A stretch of 6,501 nucleotides of DNA from Parcubacteria group bacterium CG_4_9_14_0_2_um_filter_35_11 (GTDB lineage: Bacteria; Patescibacteriota; Minisyncoccia; Minisyncoccales; GCA-002788555), in assembly GCA_002788555.1 (NCBI GenBank), contig PFRL01000031.1, positions 6,045 to 12,545 of the forward strand, given 5' to 3'. Within the stretch, counting starts at the first letter, position 1. Every line of letters starts with the position of its first letter. Positions 1-4,806 of the stretch are shown in pieces. The notes beneath the pieces are model-generated. The model saw nothing but the letters and a program-made list of their open reading frames with translations. It had not been told where the DNA came from and did no database searches. The position numbers and the translations under genes were made by a program.

Positions 1-7
1 TTGTTGA

Positions 8-55
8 TTAGTATATTTGTATTAATTTGTAAATTCGTAGATTTGTAAATTTGTA
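8..55 (+). repeat. TTNGTA tandem array upstream of rplL
   Basis: Six copies of the hexamer TTNGTA (TTAGTA at 8, TTTGTA at 16, 26, 42 and 50, TTCGTA at 34) are spaced 8, 10, 8, 8 and 8 bases apart, giving an octamer consensus close to TTYGTADA. The array fills almost the whole stretch before rplL and ends 8 bases before its ATG. Related arrays occur at 4264-4297 and, inverted, at 4687-4731. The function is unknown. It could be a spreading low-complexity repeat, a protein-binding array or a leader element. Confidence 0.7.
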
Positions 56-63
56 GAAACAAT

Positions 64-498
64 ATGGCCGAAGAAAAAAAATCGAAAACTGAAGAGAAGA
101 AAATCGAAATTCCAGAGAATTTAAAAAACCTTGTAAAGGAAATAGAGGAATTAAAAGTAAAAGACTTGGCTAAGCTCGTGAAAATATTGGAAGAGAAATT
201 TGGTGTTTTGCCTCAGGCTTCGATAGTGGCAGCTGCCGTTGCTCCTGGTGCAGCTACCCCAGAAGCTGTTGAGGAGAAAACCGAATTTAATATTGAACTA
301 AAAAGCCCGGGTGCTTCCAAGATTCAAGTGATAAAGATAGTAAAAGAGATTACTGGCAAGGGACTGAAAGAATCAAAAGGAATAGTAGATGCCACTGAAA
401 AATCTCCAAAAGTTCTGAAAGAAAATGTTAAAAAAGAAGAGGCAGAAGAGATAAAAAAGAAATTAGAAGGAGTGGGCGCAACTGTAGAAATTAAATAA
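64..498 (+). CDS. rplL: 50S ribosomal protein L7/L12
   Basis: This is the large-subunit stalk protein, which recruits and activates translation GTPases. Residues 18-48 match the N-terminal dimerisation and L10-binding helices. Residues 49-72 are an Ala/Pro/Val-rich hinge. Residues 73-144 are the globular C-terminal domain, opening with KTEFNIEL and containing the conserved segment [12 protein letters not shown] (98-109) that contacts elongation factors; it ends in GVGATVEIK. At 144 residues it is longer than the usual 120-130, because of a Lys/Glu-rich N-terminal extension of about 17 residues and roughly three extra residues around 110-118 compared with E. coli. The ATG at 64 is the natural start, but no Shine-Dalgarno sequence precedes it. 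In most bacteria rplJ lies just upstream, which would be outside this window. Identification is secure. Confidence 0.97.
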   Translation: MAEEKKSKTEEKKIEIPENLKNLVKEIEELKVKDLAKLVKILEEKFGVLPQASIVAAAVAPGAATPEAVEEKTEFNIELKSPGASKIQVIKIVKEITGKGLKESKGIVDATEKSPKVLKENVKKEEAEEIKKKLEGVGATVEIK

Positions 499-500
499 AC

Positions 501-564
501 CCCGTTAGAAATTTTGTGGTTTCAAGATAGATATAACTCCCTTTTCTCTGAAATTTCTAACGGG
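501..564. repeat. 64-bp element with perfect 14-bp inverted ends
   Basis: CCCGTTAGAAATTT (501-514) is the exact reverse complement of AAATTTCTAACGGG (551-564), with 36 bases between them. The element starts three bases after the rplL stop. ATAAA lies on both sides (495-499 and 565-569), which could be a target duplication, but the surroundings are so AT-rich that this is weak. The long loop and the lack of a T-run after the second arm argue against a classical terminator. It looks more like a small palindromic repeat of MITE or REP type. No transposase is present. Confidence 0.7.
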
Positions 565-591
565 ATAAAGATTTTCTTCTGTTAACTTATC

Positions 592-625
592 AGACGAGCT
601 TTTTGAAAGCTCGTCTTGATTTTAT
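592..625 (+). terminator. Intrinsic terminator after rplL
   Basis: AGACGAGCTTT (592-602) pairs perfectly with AAAGCTCGTCT (606-616) around a 3-base loop, an 11-bp stem. The tail TGATTTTAT is only moderately U-rich. It lies about 95 bases after the rplL stop and before the next gene, so it probably ends the ribosomal protein transcript. Confidence 0.75.
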
Positions 626-680
626 AAAGAGATTATTTTATTCTAAAGATGGAACCTTACAACATTTAAAATAAATGGAG

Positions 681-686
681 AGGAGG
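681..686 (+). promoter_or_regulatory. Strong Shine-Dalgarno site of the hexuloisomerase gene
   Basis: AGGAGG lies four bases before the ATG at 691 and fixes that start. An ATG at 675 is out of frame. This is the only clear Shine-Dalgarno site before any gene in the window. Confidence 0.8.
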
Positions 687-690
687 GAAG

Positions 691-1365
691 ATGAGCAAGA
701 AAATAGATGAAATTGAAGTCGATAAAAATATAGGAGATAGAGTTCTATCTTCGATGGAACAGATAGCAGATCTCGTAAAAAAATCGGTTGCAAGAGTCAG
801 AGAAGAAAAAATACAAGAGAAAATTAGAATGATGGTACAGATGATTATTAATATCTACGGGACTGAACACAGGATTTTTACAGTAGGAGAGGGGAGATCA
901 GGCTTTGTGGCAAAGGCATTTGCTATGAGATTAATGCATGTTGGATTTAATGCTTTTGTGATTGGAGAGACAACAACGCCAGGAGTAGAGCCAGGCGATA
1001 TAGTTATAGCTATATCCGGAAGCGGTACTACCCAACCTGTCATCACTGTTTGCCAAATTATCATAGGGGAAGAAGTAAAAGCAAAATTAATAGCTATCAC
1101 ATCCAAGAAAGAGTCTACTTTAGCAAGGATTGCCGATCTCGTGATTGATTTACCTGGACGGAAAGGCATTATATCAGCTAGTGATTACATCGAGAGAATT
1201 CTAACAAGAAGTTTTCCGCAAGTTCCGCTGGGAACAGTTTTCGAAACAAATGCAATGACATTCTGTGACAGTGTTGTTGGCGAGCTAATGAACCTCACAA
1301 AAACCACCGAAGAGAAAATGCAAAGCCAACATGCTAAAAATCAGAAGCCAGACGAAAATCCATAA
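691..1365 (+). CDS. hxlB: 6-phospho-3-hexuloisomerase (SIS domain)
   Basis: This sugar-phosphate isomerase is predicted to interconvert D-arabino-hex-3-ulose 6-phosphate and fructose 6-phosphate in the ribulose monophosphate pathway, which fixes formaldehyde in methylotrophs and makes pentose phosphates in archaea. It is one SIS domain of 224 residues, slightly longer than the usual 180-210. Family landmarks are the phosphate-binding loop GEGRSGFVAKAFAMRLMH (66-83), GETTTP (92-97), ISGSG (108-112), ITSKKESTLARIAD (136-149), PLGTVFE (179-185) and the C-terminal helix with QHAKN (213-217), which carries the His expected in the active site. Together these match the archaeal MJ1247-type enzyme better than GmhA, KdsD or GlmS SIS domains. 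The partner hexulose-phosphate synthase (hxlA) is not in the window. The gene appears to be a single transcription unit between two hairpins. A different SIS substrate is the main alternative. Confidence 0.85.
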   Translation: MSKKIDEIEVDKNIGDRVLSSMEQIADLVKKSVARVREEKIQEKIRMMVQMIINIYGTEHRIFTVGEGRSGFVAKAFAMRLMHVGFNAFVIGETTTPGVEPGDIVIAISGSGTTQPVITVCQIIIGEEVKAKLIAITSKKESTLARIADLVIDLPGRKGIISASDYIERILTRSFPQVPLGTVFETNAMTFCDSVVGELMNLTKTTEEKMQSQHAKNQKPDENP

Positions 1366-1369
1366 ACTA

Positions 1370-1404
1370 AAAAGAGAAGAGTAATTGATTCTTCTCTTTT
1401 CTTT
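1370..1404 (+). terminator. Hairpin between convergent genes
   Basis: AAAAGAGAAGA (1370-1380) pairs with TCTTCTCTTTT (1390-1400) around a 9-base loop, followed by CTTTT. It begins four bases after the hexuloisomerase stop and lies 38 bases from the end of the opposing minus-strand gene. It is best read as a rightward terminator. An effect on the leftward transcript is possible but has no good U-tail. Confidence 0.7.
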
Positions 1405-1438
1405 TATCTAAATAATCAAAATAGGATAGATAAATTTT

Positions 1439-3460
1439 TTATAAATCTATTTTAAAAACTTTATTTTCAGAGAGAAGATAAATAGTTTTATCTCCGCTAG
1501 TCACCCAGATATCTTTTAAGTCTTTGAACTCTTTGCTTTGATATTCAGCGATTATTTTGCCTTTTTTATCTAAAATGATTACTCTTTTTTCAGCAGGTTC
1601 AATCAGATAGAGGTATTGATTATCTTTTGAAGTGAATATTTTTGTTACTCCCTTTATTTTAGGATAGGTTTCTGGTGGAGAGATTTTTTCTTTTAAAGTG
1701 CCAGCAGAAAATTTTTTAATCTCTCCGCTGGGAGAGGCCAAATAAACACTTCCATCAATAGCAATCGACACCGCTCCTTTTGCGGCGCCTCTTTCTTCAA
1801 GCCACAAATTGGGTGAGGAAATTTTATCTTGACTGACACTATACTTAATAATCTCACCTTTATCTTTGTCAAAAATATAAAAATAGTTCAGAAAATTATC
1901 TAATTCCCAGACCGAAATTTCTTCGTAAGGAAAATCGATAGGAAGGATTTTTTCTTTTTCAGTTATCACCACGGAGGTAGGAGCAATGAGAAAAAATGGT
2001 TTTTTGTTTAAGACGGTTCCGCCAAGGACCTTTTCACGCTGTTCAGTAAAAAATCCTTTTTTCTCTGAAATATTCCATTGATAAACTAACAAAGAATCCG
2101 GTGAGAAAAGATAGATATTGTCTTTGGCAAATAAAATTCCTTGGGGAGAGAATTTTTCTAATCCTTCTTTGATTTCAAAAAGCGGTTGAATTCCAGAAAG
2201 GACTTTTCTTTCCAAAATTTTATTAATGTTGTCTTCGATGTCTTTTCTTAAATTGTCGATTTCTCCCTTCAATGACCCAGGATTTTCGATAGAATTTAAA
2301 AGCTCCAAGCTTTCTACAAAATAAGATATTGCCTTTTCTTTATCCCCATAAATCAAGGAATTTTCTCCTTCCCGGGTCTTTTGCTCTATTGTTTTTATTA
2401 TCTCACCCAAGACGGCATTTTCTATGTTCTTTTTATGTTGATAAAAACCGAACCCTATTAAAATTAAAATTAAAAGCAGGGCACCACCAAACAGTATCTT
2501 TCTTTTCTCCCTCTCTTTCTTGAGAGCTATAAAATCAAATTTTGGTTTTCCAGGAAGAGAAGCTTTTTCAACAGTTATCCTGGGGAAAGGAAACTCTTCT
2601 TTTTTGGGTTGAGTGGGTTTAGATAGGGACGAAATTTTTGAAGAAAAAGCACTGATTTTCTTTCGCGCTAAATTATAAATCTGATTAAGCTTTTCATAGG
2701 GTTTATTAAGGCCTTCTTTTATCTTGCCTTTGAAGGAAGGGAAGAATTTTTCTCTTTTGGAAAAAGAAAATTTTGGTAATGTTTCCAAAAAACCCTTCTT
2801 TTCTTTTTCTCTGGATATTCTTTCAATTACTCCTGCCTCTTTCCCAGTCTCTACAATTAAAGCCGTCCCGCTGTCTTCACTTTCTATTATTTTAGAGATT
2901 TTTTTCTCTTCGATTGGAAATAAATCCTTACCAAACTTCAAGAGTTTCTCTTTGGAAAAAATATTCGAGGTGGAGAAAATTAAAACATCGTCTTTTTTTA
3001 TTGCGCCTTGTAGTATAGTTGAAAAAGGAAAAAGGACGTCCTTTTCTAAAATAAGATTTTTAACAATATCGATAAACTCTTCTCCCCTTACGATAAAAGC
3101 CCTCATTTTACCAAGGAGGGTGAAATAAATTCTTTTTTGGCTTACCGCTGCCACCAAAAAATCAAGATTCCCCAGCCAGTTAATTCTTTCTTCGTTTTCT
3201 TTTAATAGCTTATTCCCTTCTTTAAGAGCTGATTCTGTCGCCACCTCCATGGAGCGGTGATAGTTACTGTAGTATTCTCTTTTAATCCTTGAAGCCAAAA
3301 GATTAATTAAATAAAATGAAGTTTCGGAGACGTTCCTAATTCTCCCAATCATAAAAAGATGACCCAGCCTTTCTTCTTCCACATTAGATGGCTCGTAGAC
3401 AAAGCTTTCACAATATACTGTCGGTTCTTTGACGTCAAAAATCAATTCTTTTATTCTCAT
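1439..3460 (-). CDS. Membrane protein: pseudo-PP2C domain, stalk, beta-propeller-like domain
   Basis: This is a 673-residue single-pass membrane protein of unknown function. Residues 1 to about 206 have the strand and helix layout of a PPM/PP2C phosphatase: GHLFMIGRIRN (33-43), ALKEGNKLL (78-86), IYFTLLGKMRAFIVRGEEF (111-129), DDVLIFSTSN (157-166) and DSGTALIVET (196-205). The Asp residues that bind metal in active members are absent. About 115 basic, Ser/Pro/Phe-rich residues follow, then KKEREKRK and one membrane helix (322-340). The positive-inside rule puts the PP2C-like part in the cytoplasm. Residues 345-420 look helical, like a coiled-coil or TPR-like stalk. Residues 425-673 carry repeated short strand motifs such as DNIYLFSPDSLLVYQW, DGSVYLASPSGEIKKF and DKTIYLLSENKVFKI, suggesting a beta-propeller outside the membrane. 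No Shine-Dalgarno site is seen; a G6 run lies about 18 bases before the ATG. Its promoter overlaps that of the divergent winged-helix gene. Confidence 0.85.
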   Translation of the reverse strand: MRIKELIFDVKEPTVYCESFVYEPSNVEEERLGHLFMIGRIRNVSETSFYLINLLASRIKREYYSNYHRSMEVATESALKEGNKLLKENEERINWLGNLDFLVAAVSQKRIYFTLLGKMRAFIVRGEEFIDIVKNLILEKDVLFPFSTILQGAIKKDDVLIFSTSNIFSKEKLLKFGKDLFPIEEKKISKIIESEDSGTALIVETGKEAGVIERISREKEKKGFLETLPKFSFSKREKFFPSFKGKIKEGLNKPYEKLNQIYNLARKKISAFSSKISSLSKPTQPKKEEFPFPRITVEKASLPGKPKFDFIALKKEREKRKILFGGALLLILILIGFGFYQHKKNIENAVLGEIIKTIEQKTREGENSLIYGDKEKAISYFVESLELLNSIENPGSLKGEIDNLRKDIEDNINKILERKVLSGIQPLFEIKEGLEKFSPQGILFAKDNIYLFSPDSLLVYQWNISEKKGFFTEQREKVLGGTVLNKKPFFLIAPTSVVITEKEKILPIDFPYEEISVWELDNFLNYFYIFDKDKGEIIKYSVSQDKISSPNLWLEERGAAKGAVSIAIDGSVYLASPSGEIKKFSAGTLKEKISPPETYPKIKGVTKIFTSKDNQYLYLIEPAEKRVIILDKKGKIIAEYQSKEFKDLKDIWVTSGDKTIYLLSENKVFKIDL

Positions 3461-3506
3461 AAAGTAAAAAATTTAATTCCCCCCAATTTTTTTTACTGTA
3501 GTTTAT

Positions 3507-3535
3507 ATCTTATCTCATTTTCCCATCTTTGACAA
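3507..3535 (-). promoter_or_regulatory. Leftward promoter for the pseudo-PP2C membrane protein
   Basis: On the minus strand, TTGTCA (3535-3530) is followed after 17 bases by TAAGAT (3512-3507), which is immediately followed by ATAAAC. This predicts a start near 3500 and a leader of about 40 bases. The -35 box occupies the same DNA as the rightward -35 box. The -10 match is only moderate. Confidence 0.45.
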
Positions 3536-3558
3536 TATTTCCAAAATTTTGCTAAAAT
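3529..3558 (+). promoter_or_regulatory. Rightward promoter giving a leaderless mRNA
   Basis: A consensus TTGACA (3529-3534) is followed after 18 bases by TAAAAT (3553-3558), preceded by TGC, an extended -10 motif. Transcription should start about 7 bases further on, at 3565-3566. That is the A of the ATG of the winged-helix gene, so the mRNA would have no 5' leader. The absence of a Shine-Dalgarno sequence fits. Confidence 0.7.
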
Positions 3559-3565
3559 GTGATAT

Positions 3566-4138
3566 ATGCCTAAAGAACTTGAAGCACTATTTAACTCTAA
3601 AGTACGCCCAAAAATTTTAAAACTTTTTTTTCAAAATGAAAAGGCACTTTTTAGTTTAAAAGAGATAGCCAAACGGTGCCAAATCCCCAAAAAAATTACC
3701 AAAAAAGAGTTAGAGCGTTTAAGGAAAATTAAACTTTTTCAAGTCAAGATTCAAAAAAGAAAAAGATTTTATAGTTTAAATCCCAAATTTCTCTTTTTAA
3801 GCGAGATTCGGGCAATGATTTTCAGGATGTTCCCTCTATACCTTGCTGATTTAAAGTCTTTTTTTAGAAAAGATAAGAAAATAAAATTGTTAGTAGCTTC
3901 AGGGATATTTTTACAGGAAAAAAAATCTCCGGCTGACCTTCTGTTTGTAGAAGACAAAATTAAAAAATCGAGAATCTCCCGCAAAATTAAAAAACTAGAG
4001 AGTGAGATTGGAAAAGATATTAAATGGACTTTACTATCCGGCGAAGAGTTTGAGTACCGCCTTAAAATGAATGATAGATTTTTGAGAGATATTTTCGACC
4101 ACGCCCATAAAAAAATAATTGATAAGCTAAAAATTTAG
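3566..4138 (+). CDS. Winged-helix protein with degenerate nucleotidyltransferase-like domain
   Basis: This is a 190-residue, very basic protein. Residues 12-72 read as a winged helix-turn-helix of ArsR/MarR style: a first helix (RPKILKLFF), LKEIAKRCQIP as the turn region, KKITKKELERLRKIKLF as recognition and following helix, and a wing ending in RKRFYSLNP. Residues 105-188 resemble a Pol-beta/MNT-type nucleotidyltransferase fold: LLVASGIF (108-115), SPADLLFVED (121-130), then a helix, EFEYRL (161-166) and RFLRDIF (171-177). Active members have a G[GS] motif followed by DxD; here the first Asp position is Pro122 and only Asp124 remains, so catalysis is unlikely. A role as transcription regulator is inferred, perhaps of itself and of the divergent membrane protein gene. 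No Shine-Dalgarno site; the mRNA is probably leaderless. The alternative is a toxin-antitoxin-derived protein, but no partner is present. Confidence 0.8.
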   Translation: MPKELEALFNSKVRPKILKLFFQNEKALFSLKEIAKRCQIPKKITKKELERLRKIKLFQVKIQKRKRFYSLNPKFLFLSEIRAMIFRMFPLYLADLKSFFRKDKKIKLLVASGIFLQEKKSPADLLFVEDKIKKSRISRKIKKLESEIGKDIKWTLLSGEEFEYRLKMNDRFLRDIFDHAHKKIIDKLKI

Positions 4139-4145
4139 GTATAAT
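4119..4145 (+). promoter_or_regulatory. Promoter of tRNA-Val
   Basis: A perfect TATAAT (4140-4145) begins two bases after the stop of the winged-helix gene. TTGATA (4119-4124) is the best -35 candidate, but the 15-base spacer is short. The predicted start near 4152 leaves a leader of about 16 bases before the mature tRNA. This lets the tRNA be made independently of the upstream gene. Confidence 0.6.
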
Positions 4146-4167
4146 TTACTCGCAGTTTTAAAAGAAA

Positions 4168-4241
4168 GGGTGTGTAGCTCAGTTGGTAAGAGCGTTGCGT
4201 TCACATCGCAAAGGTCTGTGGTTCAAATCCACACACACCCA
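4168..4241 (+). tRNA. tRNA-Val (anticodon CAC)
   Basis: A complete cloverleaf is visible. The acceptor stem is GGGTGTG/CACACCC (4168-4174 with 4234-4240). The D stem is GCTC/GAGC around AGTTGGTAA. The anticodon stem is TTGCG/CGCAA with loop TTCACAT, anticodon CAC at 4202-4204. The variable loop is AGGTC, and the T stem is TGTGG/CCACA with loop TTCAAAT. The discriminator is A4241. The next bases are CGT, so the 3' CCA is not encoded and must be added by a CCA-adding enzyme. CAC reads the valine codon GUG. No U-rich terminator hairpin follows directly. Confidence 0.96.
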
Positions 4242-4263
4242 CGTCCTCGAAAAGATGAAAATT

Positions 4264-4297
4264 ATTCGTATATTTGTATAAAATTCGTATATTTGTA
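4264..4297 (+). repeat. ATTCGTATATTTGTA direct repeat
   Basis: The 15-mer ATTCGTATATTTGTA occurs at 4264-4278 and again at 4283-4297, a period of 19. Each copy consists of a TTCGTA and a TTTGTA hexamer 8 bases apart, the same spacing as in the array before rplL. It ends 8 bases before the ATG of the small membrane protein, as the first array does before rplL. The embedded TATAAA (4277-4282) could serve as a -10 box, but no good -35 box is seen. Confidence 0.75.
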
Positions 4298-4305
4298 ATT
4301 ACGTT

Positions 4306-4683
4306 ATGAATAATTTAGCTCTCTTTTTTGATTGGTATTTTGTAGAAGTGCCTAAAAAAATCTACCGAATTTGGGTAAATTTTCTCTGGTTTTTTAATAA
4401 TTTCTTTTCTCTCCTCGACCTTCTTAGAACATTTTTCTATCCCTGGAAAGGATATTATTATTCTTATCGAGAAGGAGGATTTGACCCTGCTAGGTTTTTA
4501 GGAAATTTCATTTTTAATACATTCTCCCGATTAATAGGAATGATTTTGCGTTTGTTTGTGATTATTATTGGATTAGCAGCTGAGATTTTTGTAGTTATCT
4601 TTGGAATTCTATTTTTCTTTAGCTGGCTCATTTTTCCATTTTTATTACTTTTTTGTTTTTTTAAAACTATCCGAGTTATATAA
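4306..4683 (+). CDS. Small conserved-looking integral membrane protein
   Basis: This 125-residue protein is very rich in Phe, Leu and Ile. Residues 1-40 form an amphipathic or membrane-associated aromatic segment (IYRIWVNFLWFFNNFFSLLDLL), then LRTFFYPWKGY with a Pro-Trp-Lys motif (40-50), a polar stretch with FDPARF (59-64), and a hydrophobic region (77-118) long enough for two closely spaced membrane helices, the first starting after SRLIGMILR. No enzymatic motif is seen and I cannot assign a family name. From memory, similar small proteins with a PWK motif occur beside membrane-anchored Clp-like ATPases in CPR genomes; this is not checked. It lies 123 bases before the AAA+ gene on the same strand, so co-expression is plausible. 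The ATG at 4306 has no Shine-Dalgarno site. Confidence 0.8.
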   Translation: MNNLALFFDWYFVEVPKKIYRIWVNFLWFFNNFFSLLDLLRTFFYPWKGYYYSYREGGFDPARFLGNFIFNTFSRLIGMILRLFVIIIGLAAEIFVVIFGILFFFSWLIFPFLLLFCFFKTIRVI

Positions 4684-4686
4684 AAC

Positions 4687-4731
4687 TGACACCAATATAC
4701 GAATTGACGCCAATGACACAAATGACAAAAA
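4687..4731 (-). repeat. Five tandem 9-bp units related to the TTYGTA arrays
   Basis: On the plus strand five consecutive 9-mers read TGACACCAA, TATACGAAT, TGACGCCAA, TGACACAAA and TGACAAAAA. On the minus strand they read TTTTTGTCA, TTTGTGTCA, TTGGCGTCA, ATTCGTATA and TTGGTGTCA, a TTYGTRTNA consensus like the arrays at 8-55 and 4264-4297 but in the opposite orientation. The ATTCGTATA unit is identical to units at 4264-4272 and 4283-4291. The array begins four bases after the stop of the small membrane protein. Confidence 0.65.
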
Positions 4732-4756
4732 ATTTAATCTATCCAGAATTATCTTA

Positions 4757-4771
4757 TCCGCCAAAGGCGGA
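4757..4771. repeat. GC-rich 15-base palindrome TCCGCCAAAGGCGGA
   Basis: A perfect 6-bp stem TCCGCC/GGCGGA encloses an AAA loop. It stands out in AT-rich surroundings. No T-run follows on the plus strand, so it is not a standard terminator. It lies 35 bases before the AAA+ start and may sit in its leader RNA. It has the look of a dispersed palindromic repeat. Confidence 0.65.
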
Positions 4772-4806
4772 CAAGGTTACTGGTATTTTATTTAAAGTTC
4801 TATAAT

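Noticed and set aside
8..55. Possible CRISPR array or replication-origin iterons.
   Set aside because: Units are only 8-10 bases with no unique spacers, no cas genes, no DnaA boxes and no rep gene nearby.
495..569. ATAAA on both sides of the 64-bp palindrome as a proven target-site duplication.
   Set aside because: Five A/T bases recur by chance in such DNA, and one base separates the left copy from the arm; it is only suggestive.
616..644. TTGATT with TATTCT at 17 bases as a promoter of the hexuloisomerase gene.
   Set aside because: The -10 match is only four of six and the -35 overlaps the terminator hairpin; the real promoter is probably in 617-680 but cannot be fixed.
855..1169. 104-residue open frame on the minus strand inside the hexuloisomerase gene.
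   Set aside because: It lies wholly antisense to a well-recognised enzyme, has no motif and no ribosome binding site; it is a shadow.
2724..3128. 134-residue plus-strand open frame inside the pseudo-PP2C gene.
   Set aside because: It is the complement of the PPM-like and linker coding sequence, with Ser/Phe/Lys-rich sequence typical of a shadow frame.
3479..3484. G6 run on the minus strand as a Shine-Dalgarno site for the 673-residue protein.
   Set aside because: It ends about 18 bases before the ATG, too far for normal pairing with the 16S rRNA.
4801..4806. Perfect TATAAT immediately before the ATG at 4807.
   Set aside because: A start about 7 bases downstream would fall inside the coding sequence, and no -35 box or extended -10 is seen. 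It is probably chance in AT-rich DNA.
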